Program-made: the position numbers and the translations under genes
Part shown: positions 48,130 to 61,100 of the stretch, in pieces
Numbering within the stretch: position 1 is the first letter of the stretch
Layout: every line of letters begins with the position of its first letter
Notes under the pieces: generated by a model
What the model saw: the letters and a program-made list of their open reading frames with translations, nothing else
What the model was told of the DNA's origin: nothing
The model's database searches: none
Source: Vitellaria paradoxa
Lineage: Eukaryota > Streptophyta > Magnoliopsida > Ericales > Sapotaceae
Length of the DNA: 64,000 nucleotides
Assembly (NCBI GenBank): GCA_019916065.1
Contig: CM034239.1
Span: 39,456,419-39,520,418 of the forward strand
Direction of reading: 5' to 3'

Positions 48130-51100
48130 CTAAATTAAAATAAAATAATTAAATAGAATGGGCAATAAATAATTAATTACAATAAAATAATTACACAGAA
48201 TGAGATAATAAATGAGGAGCATAAGTTAAGAGTAATTTTTTCAATTTTCCAAATTAAAAGTATATTAATTGAGAAAAATATTTGACTGTAAATTTGTTTA
48301 ATGTGCTGAATGAGATGATTACCTCTCCTTTCAGATACTTGTTGAGATCTTCAATCTGAAAAACTCTACCTCCTATGTCCGATGTAATTATCTTGATCTG
48401 TGACATTTTTGCTTGTCCAGAAGTGAAAGTTTGCAATTTTGGACACTGCGTCAGCATTACTAAGTTTAATGATGGAAAATTGAAATTATAATCTGCACTG
48501 CAGAAACTATCCAGATTTGGTAGATTATCCAGCACCAAGTAACTCAACTTGGGAAATTCAATATTGACGTCGGTTGCTTGCTCTTCCCCTTTGTTTGTTA
48601 CAACTTCTTCCATCAGTTCGCAGAACCGCACAAAAAGTATAACGAGTTGTTCAAGAGATGAGGCCACAGAATGTGTGAACAGATTTCTCAAGGAGGAACA
48701 GCGAATTATTGTTAGGAACTTCAACTTATGCAAATCCAAAACTGCGAAAGGATTTTTTTTGCAAAAACATGTGGTCAACCCCGTTACGTCATCTAATCTC
48801 AATATTTTTACTTCAATGCAGGGCTCAACTTGTCCTTCCTCAACATTTGGCCCATCAATATCAATAGAACAATTGCTCAAAGTTAATCTGGGTAGCCTTG
48901 TCAACCTTTGCATTGATGAAACCATTGTTACTTGGTCAAACCCCTGTAACTCCACTTGTTTTAAACTTCCGGCTATAACATCCCAAAGATGAGTATCTCT
49001 TAAGCTTGCAAGATTTACGGCTGAGAAATACTTCAACTTGGGGAAAACGACCTGACAAAAATAGATGTTTGTATGATGTTAATTAACTGAAGAGTTTCTA
49101 TGTTGACCATAACCTAACTCACATTAGCATATATCATGAACTGAAAATTCTATTTAATTTGCAAGTTCAAATTTGTATTAAAATTTCATGTTTCCATTTT
49201 TCAATTGAAGTACAAACAGAATGGTATTTACGGAGATATTTTAGGAATAAAATTGTATTTTAGGAGATATTTTATAAGAGATCCAAAAAATTAAATTTTA
49301 AAGTTCATATGAAGGTTAAACAGGAATTGTTCATTTTTTATTTTGAGAGGGAAAAGAAGGCCAAGGGGGAGAGGGGAATGTTAAATTTCCATGCAGATTT
49401 TATATTTTTAAATTCTTTAGAAAATTAGAGATTTAATTTTTAGGCTTAGGAAACTCCACTACATCCTTATATAAATTCTTTTCAATTCATAAAAAATAGG
49501 TTTTAAATATATTATAAAATATTTCAATAAAATTATTATTAAAGTATTTTTATATATTTTTATTTTTATTTGTGTCAGTTTTAGTAAGTCAACAGAGTTA
49601 ATTAAAGTTAAGCTTCTGCATAAATACTAAAAATTTATATTTTACCAAATCTTGTTGCAACTCAATTCTTATTTTTTATGTCAAAATGTTTTTCAATTTT
49701 AATATATGTTTTTTTTATTTTTTACTCATTTTACAAAATTAACTTGAGTTTAAAATACTATTATTCTTAATTATATTAAAATAATTTCTTAACTGGTTTA
49801 ATGAAAATAAATTGACTCAAAGTATTATTTTTTTCAATTTGTACTTTATAATAATAACTCAAATAATGAGTAATATTAATCGATTTTTCAACTCGATGAT
49901 CAACATGACTAATTTAACTTTAAATATAAAAGTTTAAAAAAAATTACTCCCAAGCCTAATTAATATTTTACTATTTTTTCTTGTATTATTAAATTTGAAA
50001 TTTACAAAGAGTTGTTATTACAAGGAAAGTTAGATTTTTTAAATTTGATTAATATTTAATCATCTTTAAACTATTTTTCAAGCTTAATTAACATTTAGGT
50101 ATCTTTTTGTACTTTTAAATTTAATTTTAATGCGTTTGAAATAGATAAATTTTACATGTCACTTAAAATTTCATACCACAACCCTAATGGCTATATTAAC
50201 CTAAAAAAAAAAAAAAATAAAGTTATAGTTACGCACAAATGTGGGATAAAAGATAGTAAAACAAGAATAGAGAGAGAGAGAGAGTATTTAATTTAGAATT
50301 CTCTAAAAAGAGAAAAAGTAGAATAGTAGATGGTATAAGATTTGGTTTAATGAGGAAAAAAATAGAAAAGCAAAATTATACGAATTTAGTATATGTATAA
50401 AAATGATATAGATTTGTAAAATTAACTCAACTTTGAGTATTATTTAACAATCGTTCAACCTTAACTTATGTTTTAGGTAGTTAATTTATGCTCTTCACCC
50501 CTCATCTCTTTTTACTCTAAGAGAAGGAAAGCCAAGTAATTATCTTTTTCTTTTTCTTTCTTTAAATTTTTCTTTTTCATTTATTTATTTACTTTTTTTG
50601 TCATGTCCGTTTCATTGCAATAAAAAGAAAGGTATTTTAGGTGGTTTTTTTTTTTTTTAAGGAGATTAGAAAAATTAAATTTTAAAGTTCAAAATCAGGG
50701 TTAGATAGGAACTATTCAATAATTTTTTTTTTTTTTTTTTTTTTTTTTGGAGAAGGGAAGGAAGACAGAGGTAACATTAAAATTTTCAATAGAATTTTAT
50801 ATTTTTAGAATTTTTAAGAAATTAGAGATTTTACATCCTTATATAGTATCGTATATGAGTGAGCACTGTGAAGTATATGAATTGAATATAGAGAGTATTA
50901 AATTTTATTTTTTAATTATGTGACGGTGTTAATTAAAAGGAAAAAAAATCAAAAACACCATTTAAATTAACAGATAGAAAATTATAAATTAAAAAACTAC
51001 AAAAATAATATGAAAATTTAGAATTTTATTAAAGAGTAACAAAACATTCATACCTGGTGGTTGAACAAGAATTGTGCTTCAACTAAAGATTTCACCGAAT

Positions 51101-54100
51101 TACAATGATGAATAGAGAGGTTCTCCAGATTTTTTAACTTGTAAATCACATTGAAAGGAACCACATTCACCACTTTGTCACAGCATTTGACCCTTAAGAC
51201 CTCCAGTTGACAAAAAGAATTTGCTGCACCTAATTGCTTGTCCCAAATATTTGTATTTGGCAGTCTTTTAATTTCCAAATTCTTTAAAGCAGGGAAAATA
51301 ACCTACAAAGCTCATTAATAATATATAGTTAATGCCATTTTCCAAATATATTGCTTTCCCATTATCCAACATTAACAATCACTTTTATATGTACTTTTAA
51401 TACAAACCAGGAGGGTGCTAAATTCATTTCAAGAAATGAAGGTATTGAGTCAAAACAGGTTTGATTATCCTTAATCCGAAGGATGAAATTAAATTGCCGT
51501 TTCATAAATGAGAGAGAGAGTGAGAGCACCACTACAAGTTTGCTCTTAAAAATTCTTTTAAATGTTTAAACATGGAATGAAATAATCTATTTTTTAACCA
51601 TTTTTACATGCATATATAGTTTCTTTAAAATGTAAGACAACTATAAGTTCCATTCAAAATTTTAATCCTTCTCAGAACTAGCATTTTATTTAAAGATTAA
51701 TCTTTCTAACATTTTGGGATATAAAAATTATAAAATACCATTTTATTATTAATATTCCTAATCTATTTTATTTTTCTATTAATGCAATGTAAAATTTTCA
51801 AGAGCCACTTTTTACGCTTGATTAATTTTCTATTTTGTTTTTCTATTTTTCATATCCAAAGTCATATTTTCTATAAGACACTTAGAACAATATTTTTCAA
51901 GTAAGTAATGTGTTTATTTTAAAAACTTAATTTTAATTTTTTGTAAAAGAAATATTTTTTAAAAAAATCATGATTTGAAAATTTTTATCCCAATAAGGTT
52001 ACTCATATGCCATAAGTAAATTTTTTGAAAATTAAGGTGGTAATTCCTCACCAGCTACTTTATCAAAAAATGTTGAAAGGCAAAATTATTTTGGCAAATT
52101 ATCACTTTATTATATTTTGTTTAAAAAATATATTTTCATCATAAAATAAGGTTATTTATGGCATTATAATATGCGTTCGATTGAATTTTTGTATTAGAAT
52201 ATTTATGGCATTATAATTACAGAAAACAAATGATAAAATTGAAGAGAGATAATTGTGTAATTTTAATTAATAAAAAAAGTGGAGTAAAGGAGAAAATTAA
52301 TGAAGTACAAATAGACTCACTCAAAATTTCATTTTTATTTATTTATTATTTTAATTATTCTTTGATTAGAAAAAAATTGTGTCCCCTCATATGAACATGC
52401 ATATAAAATTTGGTTTAATAAAGAAAAAAAATTATACGACTTTAGTATATGCATATAGATGATATAGATTTATAAAATTAACTCAACTCTGAGTATTATT
52501 TATCAGTTGTTCAACCCTAACCTATGTTTTAGGTAGTTAATTTATGCTCTTCGCCCCTCACTCTTTTTACCCTGAGAGAAGGGAAGCCAAGTGATTGTCT
52601 TTTTCTTTTTCTTTCTTTAAAGTTTCTTTTCCTTTTTATTTATTTATTTTTTGTCTTGTTCATTTCATTGCAATGAAAAGAAAGGTATTTTAGGTGGTTT
52701 ATTTTTTTAAGGAGATTAGAAAAATTAAATTTTAAAGTTTAAAATCAGGGTTAGATAGGAGCTGTTCAATTTTTTTTTTTTTTTTTGAGAGGAAAAGGAA
52801 GACGAAGGTAACATTAAAATTTTCAGAAGAATTTCACATTTTTAGAATTTTTAAAAATTAGAGATTTTACATCCTTATATAGTATCGTATATGAGTGAGG
52901 TATATGAATTAAATAGAGAGAATATTAATTTTTATGTTTTAATTGTGTGAGGGTATTAATTGAAAGGAAAAAAAATCAGAACCACCATTTAAATTAACAG
53001 AAAGAAAATTATAAATTAAAAAGCTACAAAACAACATATGAAAATTTAGAATTCTATTAAAAAGTAGCAGAATATTCATACTTGGTGGTTGTTGAATAAA
53101 AATTGTGCTTCAAATTTGGTGCCGTAGAAACTTTTGAGGTTTGGCAATACTTTTAGTTGTAAATTCGATAATTGAGGGAAATTGATGACTTGATCTTCTC
53201 CTTCTTTCCCTTCATCAGAAACAATCGTGTCCATATTTTTACACCATCATACACGTAATTGTTGAAGATGCTCAAGTTTTCTAAGAATAGAAGATGAGAA
53301 TACATTTCTTATGTAATCACATCCTTCAATAGCTAGGGTTGTTAGGTTTGTGCAAACAAGAATTCTATGGGAACAATATTCATTTTCTTCCAACCCTGTA
53401 CTTATCAAATTGGGCAAACCCAATAGATCCACATGTCTTTAGTAGGGTAGCTCTACATTGACTGTTGCTGTTTCTGATATTTCTTCAGTGTTAAACTCTT
53501 CAACTAAAGATTTCACTGAATAACAATACTTAATAGAGAGCCTCTCCAAATTTTTTAACTGACAAAGCATATTGGAAGGAATCACATTCACCACTTTTTC
53601 ACATCTTTCGACCACCAAGTACTTCAGTTGACAAAACGATTTTTCCACAAGTAATTGCTTGTCCCAAATATCTGTATTTGGCAGTTCTGTAATTGTCAAT
53701 CCCTCTAAAGCAGGGAAAACAACCTACAAAGTTCATTAATAATATGTAGTTAATGCCATTTTCCAAATATATTGCTTTCCCATTATCCAACGTCAATGGT
53801 CACTTCCGTATATACTCTTAACGCAAACCAAAAGGGTACTAAATTCATTTTAGCAAATAAAGGTATTAAGTCAAAATGAGTTTGGCTGCCCTTAATTCTA
53901 AGGATGAAATTAATATTCCCATTTCATAAAAGGGGGGAGAGATAGAGAGAGCATTAGGACAGGTTTACTCTTGAAAATTCTTTTAAATGTTTAAACATGG
54001 AATAAAATAATTTGTTTTTTAATCATTTTTACATTCATATATAATTTCTTTAAAATGTAAGACAATTATGAATTGTATTCAAAGTTTTAATCCTTCTCAG

Positions 54101-57100
54101 AGCTAGCATTTTATTGAAAGATTAATTTTTCTAACTTTTTGAGATATAAAAATTATAAATTAAAATTTTGTACTTAGAATTAATAAAATACTATTTTATT
54201 ATTAATTACCTAATCTTTTTATTTTCTATTAATGCAGTGTAAACTTTTCAAGAGCCACTTCTTCAGCTTCATTAATTTATTATTTTTTTTCAATTCTTCA
54301 TATCCAAAATCATATTTTCTATTAGACACTTGGAACACTATTTATCAAGTAAGTCATATAATACCAATCCAAGAATATAAGTATGTTTATTCTAAAAACT
54401 TAATTTTAATTTTTTATAAAAGAAAATATTTTTTAAAAAAATATAGATTTGGAAATTCTTATCACAATAAGAGTACTCATATCTCATAAGTAAATTTTTT
54501 GAAAATTAAGGTGGTAAGTGCCCACCCGCTCCTTTATCAAAAAATCTTGAAAGACAAAATTATTTTGACAAATTGTCACATTATTATATTTTATTTAAAA
54601 AAATATATTTTCATTATAAAATAAGATTATTTATGACAATATAATATGCGTTAGATTGAATTTTTTGTATAAAAGAATTTATGGCATTATAATTATAGAA
54701 AACATATGATGAAATTGAAAAGGGATAGCTGTGTAATTTTAATTAATAAAAAACAAAATAGAATAAAAAAGAAAATTAATGAAATACAAATAAACTCACT
54801 CAAAATTTCATTTTTATTTATTTATTATTTTTATTATTCTCAAAGTTAAAAAAAAAAAAAATTGTGTCCCCTCATATGAAGCATATAGCTAGGAAATTAT
54901 ATGGAAAACACTACTTTCCAAAGTGTGTCTAATTTTTTTTTTTCCTTTAAAACTTTGTTTGAAATTAGAATTTAGAAAGAATTTTGTGATTTATAGGAAA
55001 TAAAATTTTTTTTGTTGTACCTTTAGTGTTAAAGATAACTGAAAATATCTTAGAATCAAATCGATGAGTACTAAAATTAATTTAGATTTGGAGCCTTTCA
55101 ATAGATATGTATTAAAACTAGTTTAGACAAATTAAAAATCACAAATACATATATAATTTAATTATTTAAAAAACTAATGCCTACTTATTAGACGAGCTTG
55201 ACAATTGCCTAACTTTTCTAAGCATTAAGCGGCAAACATCCTTCTTATTTTTAGTGAAAAAGTCAATTTTGCGTAGAAAAAGCAATTTCAAAACTTAAAT
55301 TTGGAAGTTAAATCTCAATAAACTGTCCACTATATAATTCCAAGAATATTAAGAATTTTGTAAACAGCTAGAATGATTTAAAGCATATAAATAGGCTAAT
55401 TGAGAAACCAAACCTTTCCATTAAAGAGAGATTGTTCTCCTATACAAGGGTTTTCTTTGGTTGTCTTCTCTGTTTCGAAGAAGAAGCTTTTGAGCTTTGG
55501 CAACCGCTCCAACTCCATCCGTCTCAGTTGACTGAAATCAATCATCAAATTTTCGGGTTCCTCTTCATCTCTCTCCTTTTCAATTTCAACTATTCCCTCC
55601 ATGTTCTTACAATTGGTTATATACAATTCTTGAAGTTGTTGAAGTCCTGCTGCGCATAATGGAGGGCAGAGGTATTTCAAACCATGACAATTAATCACTT
55701 CAAGATACTTCAAGTTTGAAGACCCCCGTTCATGTGTTTCATGAAACAATGTTTCCAAACCTTTCATTTCACAAAAACACAACACTTCAGCTTTATTTAT
55801 CAAGACATTAAACTCGGCCTTTAGATGAAATCCCCTAAGTTTCAACTTTCTCGGTGAATGTGGATACACCCCACGACCCAGGAGAGAATATTCACCCACA
55901 AAGATTCGAAATCTTTTCAAGTTCTCAAAACGGAGATCGTTGGGCCATAGGTTGACATCTGGTACATGAATATGTAAGGCGGTTAATTGTTTCAATGACT
56001 TCAGTTCAGCAAGACTTACATTGCTTTTTTCCTTGTTGGATGCAGTACTGCCTTCCCATTGGCCAAATTGCTGTGGAATGTATAATTCTTCTAGAAGAAT
56101 TAATTTGGATATCACCCCTTGCGGAATCGCATTGAGAGACCAACACTCTTCTAGATCCAGTAACCGCAGACGAGTCAACTCACCAATTTCTGGTGCCAAC
56201 TCCTTGATCTGATGATCCCTAAGGACGAGAATTTCAAGGTTATTTTTCAAATTCTTGATCATAGCTATATCTCTCAGGCGACAATCACTTATTTGTAACA
56301 TCCGAAGGTTGACCAAATTTGTAAATGCTGATGCCAATGACAAAATGACACCTGCCAAACGTAAAACGGTCAATTTCTTCATCCCATTAAAAAATGGATC
56401 TAGGACATCAACCAAAACATTGCTTCGACACTGCAACAATAAGGTATGGAGCTCTGGACAATTGAGGTCTCCGGGAAGCTCATCCATGTTGTTGGCCATT
56501 ATTGAGACTGCAGTGTAATGTTCCCTTGTACCTTCCTCTGGCCACTTCTGAACACCGTGCTTTACTAGAAATTGTTGTTTATTTGGCCACTGTTGACCCT
56601 CTTGCTTACCATTTGTGATTGAAATAGCAACATCACGAATGACGTCATGCATTTTCACAAAATTTTCGTCTTTGCCAGTTAACAACGTATAATAAGATGA
56701 TTTGTTATAATTACGAATGTGGTCACGCATTTTCACAACATTTTCGTCTTCGCCAGTTAACAACAAATAAGATGATTTGAGAAGATCAACCATTGCTTGT
56801 ACCCTGCTTCTTGCTTTTTCCAGTGTTTCTGCGTGTCGAAGCAATCTCAATGCCATGCAGTATCTCACCAAGTCTTCAATTGGAATATTAGCATCTTCCG
56901 GAAACAAACAGCACAGTAAGAAGCAAGACTTTGCATCCTCATGTTCTAAATAATCATAGCTCCATTTTAAGGACGTATACATCTTTGGATCGATATCTGG
57001 AATATCTTGTACACTGGAATTTTTCAGCTGATTAAGTGCATCATCCCATGAATGGTCTTGCTTACGTTTCAACGCTGCTCCAACTGCAATAATAGCAACA

Positions 57101-58152
57101 GGTAAACCTCCACATTCCTTACAAACCTCTTCTGCTTTTGATTGAGTGACTTCAGTGGGAACATTTCCCACCACCTTCTTAAATAAACTCCACGCTTCCT
57201 GTTCTTCTAGGACTCCAATGGGAAAATCTTTTTGAACTTCCATCTTTTGGCAAACACCTTCTCTTCGGGAAGTTAGTAAAACTTTGCAACCCCCATTACC
57301 ATCTGCAATGGGAATTCCTATTTGCTTCATGTCAAGTTGTTCCCAAACGTCATCCAGTATTACAAGTATTTTCTTGTTCCCCCCTTTCAGTCTATTCCAT
57401 AGCTTACCTTTTCCTTCATCTTCATTGTCTGGCTTATATGTTAGCTTCAGTTTGGCAGCAAGTTGCGTTCGAATTTTGCTGACATTTGCATCTTGAGAGA
57501 CAACTGCCATCACGATCTCATCAAAAAGTCCATCTTTTTTCGCTTGCTTGGCAACCTCTTCCACCAATGTTGTCTTACCAGCACCACCTGGTCCATGTAC
57601 CCCAATCAAATTAACTTCCGAATCTTTCAATGCCCCCATGATCCCATTGAAAACCGAAGCCCTTGAGTTAAAATTCATGTAATCCCTCGAAGATGCGAGT
57701 TGCAACTCCTCGGGAAAAGAAGCAGGGTGCGAAACTGGCAACGTCTCAAATTTACATCCGTCATCTTTCAGAATAATGACAGATGCCTTCTTTTCTTCGG
57801 CTTCCTTACCCAGCCGGTGACGCCAGGTGAGGTCGGGACACCAGCTATTGAAGCACTTCTTGTTTTCGTTGACTTTGTGTTCCAGAAATTTGCCCACCTC
57901 GTCTTCCATATTCTGCACCTTCGTTAGCCAATTAGAAACATCATCCTCGATTTTTTCAGCGCAGTCCTTGGCTCTGTCCACCCTTCCTTGGATCCTTGTC
58001 TTCTCGCCTTTGAGTGTTCCAATTTCAGATTCCAGTTCCTGGATCTTTTTCTTGTAACAAAACAAATAACCAAAATGACGCTTCCCCAATTCCTTCAGGA
58101 CCTTTATGATTTCATCTGCAACCTTTGAAACAATCTCCCTTCCCATATCCAT
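48019..58152 (-). CDS. CC-NBS-LRR (NLR) disease-resistance gene, five exons, possibly disabled
   Basis: Exons on the minus strand: 55,414-58,152; 53,082-53,723; 51,054-51,302; 48,323-49,051; 48,019-48,129. Every junction has GT/AG borders and is in phase 0. The encoded architecture is coiled-coil, NB-ARC, then leucine-rich repeats that continue through the later exons, as in RPS2/RPS5-like (At4g27190-like) proteins. Such receptors are intracellular immune sensors that detect pathogen effectors or their effects. Exon 2 carries two in-frame stops, so full-length protein through exon 2 is not possible; skipping exon 2 would preserve the frame. Whether the locus is a pseudogene, a truncated receptor or an exon-skipping gene cannot be decided from sequence. 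The exon model is my inference. Confidence 0.75.
48323..49051 (-). CDS. NLR exon 4: LRR exon
   Basis: 243 codons without a stop, from a TTGTCAG acceptor (VVFPKLKYFSAVNLASLRDT) to KGE|GTAATC. It contains irregular LRRs such as LTRLPRLTLSNCSI, VKILRLDDVTGLTTC, LKFLTIIRCSSLRNLF and LNLVMLTQCPKLQTF, the type found in the C-terminal part of RPS2-like proteins. The segmental-duplication breakpoint falls about 45 bp from its 3' end. The open frame on the opposite strand over this exon is a shadow. Confidence 0.85.
49052..51053 (-). other. NLR intron 3
   Basis: AT-rich, with poly-T runs (for example near 50,727) and a short (GA)n at about 50,270. No separate gene. Confidence 0.6.
51054..51302 (-). 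CDS. NLR exon 3: shortened duplicate of exon 2
   Basis: Reads VIFPALKNLEIKRLPNTNIW, then DKQLGAANSFCQLE, with VNVVPFNVIYKLKNLENLSI and ending SLVEAQFLFNHQ at a GT donor (51,053). It is a paralogue of exon 2 lacking 393 bp (131 codons) between SVKSLVE and EAQFLFN, an in-frame deletion that removes the part containing both stops of exon 2. It lies in one unit of an intragenic tandem duplication. Phase 0 on both sides. Confidence 0.75.
53082..53723 (-). pseudogene. NLR exon 2: LRR exon with two in-frame stops
   Basis: After a TTTGTAG acceptor it reads VVFPALEGLTITELPNTDIW, then DKQLLVEKSFCQLK, with LRR-type L..L.V..C.KV-NVIPSNML units. The frame is stopped by TAA after VNVELPY (about 53,441) and again by TGA after LQQLRV (about 53,247) where WCKNM follows. 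The same frame continues between and after the stops to a donor at 53,081 (NNHQ|GT). Length 642 bp, phase 0 on both sides. Confidence 0.8.
55414..58152 (-). CDS. NLR exon 1: coiled-coil, NB-ARC and first LRRs
   Basis: 913 codons from ATG 58,152 to a donor at 55,413. An in-frame TGA four codons before the ATG supports this start; a second Met is at residue 3. Residues 1-165 are a charged coiled-coil region. NB-ARC: P-loop GPGGAGKTT (187-195), kinase-2 KKILVILDDVW (260-270), RNBS-B-type KVLLTSRREG (290-299), GLPL CGGLPVAI (347-354), RNBS-D-type CFLLCCLFPED (410-420), and MHDV (501-504). Before the MHD there is a near-duplicate segment: SSYLLLTGEDENVVKMRDHI (460-479) precedes a 26-residue-shifted copy ending in the true VKMHDVIRDV. 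LRR-like repeats follow from about residue 545, including LTVLRLAGVILS, LEILVLRDHQIKELAPEIG and LRLLDLEECWSL. All ATP-binding motifs are intact and no stop occurs in this exon. Other frames over this span are shadows. Confidence 0.92.
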
Positions 58153-61100
58153 ATCGCCTTTGATTTTTCACCTCCTCCGTAATTTTTTTTTTTTTTTTTG
58201 AGATGGAGATATTAAGTCGACCTCTGCATTGCAAAAGAGGGAATCAAAACCTTAACTTCACAAAAGAGAAAATAACCCGCAAATGTCATTGAATCACCAT
58301 TTGTTGCTAAATAAAAAACAGATACATTGGACTTGGAGATATAAGATAGAAAAAAACAAGTCTATGTATTTATACTATATGTAATATTAAAAGAACTTTA
58401 TCTCTCCTCTCCTCTTCCATTTAAACAGTATGGGACATGCTCCGACATTCTTTATTCTTCAAATACTCTTTTTTCATTCACAAAATCTTCGCTTCTTTTT
58501 GTCTCACACACCATAATTGCACTTATTTATAAAATCACTAAGATAGTGTCATATAATCTTAATCAATGTGAAGTGAGTTCATAAATTCTTAAAATGGACC
58601 TATCTAACTATTGTTTTATTATAGTGGTAAAATTTACATACTTTCAACAAATTAAATTTAAAAACATATTTCAAATAAATTTAATTTAAAAACACAAAAA
58701 ATTTCTAAATAATAAGTAGGCTTTCTTATTGATTCATTATATTTGCAAAATTTATATATTTCAAATGCATTAGAAATTAAATTTAAATACACAACAAAAA
58801 ATACCTAAATAATAATTAAGCTTGGAAAATGGTTTAAAGTTATTTTTCTCAGAGTAACAACTTTTAATATTTTTTAAATCTTAAAATACAAAGAAAAATG
58901 CTTAAATATTAATCAGGTTTGGGAATAATTTCTTGAAATTTCAATTTAAAATTTAAGTAGGTAAAATGTTTAAATAATAATTAGGCATTTTGGAGTTTTT
59001 TTTTTTAATTTAAGTTGATCATGTTGACTATCGGATTCAGTATTTGAATTATTTTTATAAAGGACAATGTACGATTAATAATAATAATTTTAATTTGAGT
59101 TATTTCTACAAAACAATCAAAAAATTATTTTGATTAATCTAGCTCTTTAACAATATCTATATCGTAGTACAATTGTCTTATTTTTTTTCTCATTAAATTA
59201 AATTCTACGTGGACTCTCCCATTCACCATTACATTATTTTAGTTTATTTTTGTTATCACTCTTTGAATACAATAATCTCTCATTTTTTCAATGCTTTATT
59301 TTGTTATTCGCAAAGTCATTACTTTCTTTCATCTTATATCAGACGATAGCCACAACTCACACATTTTTCTTTTATTTATAAAGCCATCATAGTTGTGACA
59401 TGTGATCTTATTCAATATAAAATGAGTTCATGAGTTCTTACATGTACTTAGTTATTTCTCTACTATTGTTAATTAACATATTTAGACTTTATTTGGAGCT
59501 CTAAAAAGTGACAAAAAACGAGGTAAAACGTGGTTTGAGAAAATTTTTGGTGTTTGGTGCACGCCGTTCAAACCGCGTTTTTCGGAGATGAATAGTAAAA
59601 TTTCATTTTGACGGATTGAATTTCTGTTCCGATAGATTCAAAATTTTAAGCAATCATACTTCTTTACACTACAATCCATCCAAACGGATTGTAGAAACTG
59701 TTTGGACGAAAGTTGCCTGCGCGATTCCGTCGGAACGGTTTTTACAATCCGTTTAGATGGTTTTAAAAATGCCACTAAAAATAGTCAATGTGGGTGGGAA
59801 TGGTGAAAAAATTTTTGCTATTTAATTAACTGAATTCTAGTTATTAACTTTTTTTTGGAAAGATATTGAACATTTTTTGAATTTTAAAAAGGCAATAATG
59901 TGTAATATTTTATAGAGATTTTCATCAAATGTTGATGCACCAAACACACCCTTAAAAATACATAAAAAAATGGCTAACTATTAATTAGGCTTACAAAAGG
60001 ATTTCAAAATTATTAAATATTAATTAAATTTAAACAATAAAACTCGTTTAAAAATTCTAACTTTTCTCACAATTGAGGGTGTTTGGTGTTGTAAAAATTT
60101 TAGAATTTTTATCTCGTAATTTGTGCAATAGAGAAAAAATTTTAATTTTGTAGAGATTTATAGAGTTTTAAAAACAATAACAGTTATTATTTTTAAAATT
60201 TAAAAACACAAAAAATGCCAAAATAACATTTAAAAATTCAAATTTTAAATTTAAATTGGTCATGTTCACTATCCAATTGACCATAATTCAATTGTTTCTT
60301 TTGTTCAATAGAGTTATGGCATATGATCTTAGACAATGTAAAGTAAGCTCAAGGTTTCTAAAAATGTATCCAACTGCCTATTTGTTTACTACAATTGTAA
60401 AATTTATATATTTTACGCACGGTGAATTGAATTTAAAACAACAAAGAAAAAATGCTTAAATACTAATTATATATTTTAACTTTAAAAATACAAATTATGA
60501 AAAATGTCTAAATATTAACTAGATGTGGGGGTAATTTTCTTTAAAAAAATATAATTTTAAAGTTAAATTAATCTGTTGACAATTTGGTAAAAAAATCTAT
60601 GAATACTACTCAATATGTGAGTTATTTTATAGAGTATAACGTACGACTAAAAAAATAATAATATTTTTATACAACAACTCAAAAAATTATTTAATCCAAT
60701 TAAGAATAATAATATTTTTAACTCAAGTTAATTTTATAAAATGAATTAAAAAATAAGAACGTGTATTAAAATTGACAAATACTTTGAAATGAATATGAGA
60801 TTGGATGATTAGGTATATTTGAGATTTAATATATGTCCTAATTACAAACCTGATTTTTTGGATTAAGTCAAATTGAGATTTTGAAAAAAAAAAAAAAAAA
60901 TCAATACTCATGTAGGTCTATCGTTGATCAACTTTATCAATTAACTAAAACTAACACAAATAAAAAAATATAAATATAAGAAAATAACCTAAGAACTATT
61001 TTATGATATTATACAATTTTATTAAAATATTTTATAACATATTTAAAATTTATTTTTTGTCATGAAAAAATATTATAAAATTCTATACATTGTGGGGGAA

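Larger units (their letters stand above)
37501..48370. repeat. Copy 2 of the tandem segmental duplication
   Basis: It begins with the sequence of 14,808 and runs collinearly to the NLR exon 4 region, then continues into the rest of the NLR, showing that copy 2 keeps the original right-hand flank. Relative to copy 1 it lacks the block 20,740-30,184 (junction at 40,946/40,947), the Pack-MULE-like element and several MITEs. It has its own insertions at 39,070-40,059 and 46,233-47,622. Confidence 0.88.
50340..54880. repeat. Intragenic tandem duplication of an LRR exon and its introns
   Basis: Unit 1 is about 50,340-52,405 and unit 2 about 52,407-54,880. Both start with TTTGGTTTAAT..GGAAAAAAA-like sequence, pass TTTTAGGTAGTTAATTTATGC, an LRR exon (exon 3 or exon 2), then ATATTGCTTTCCCATTATCC, and end near TGTGTCCCCTCATATGAA. 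Unit 1 is shorter mainly because of the 393-bp exon deletion. Confidence 0.85.

Noticed and set aside
48549..48992. 147-codon open frame on the plus strand
   Set aside because: It is exactly antisense to NLR exon 4, which has LRR content and matching splice sites; the plus frame has no recognisable domain.
55432..58057. Several plus-strand open frames of 60-90 codons
   Set aside because: All are shadows of the NLR exon 1 frame on the minus strand.
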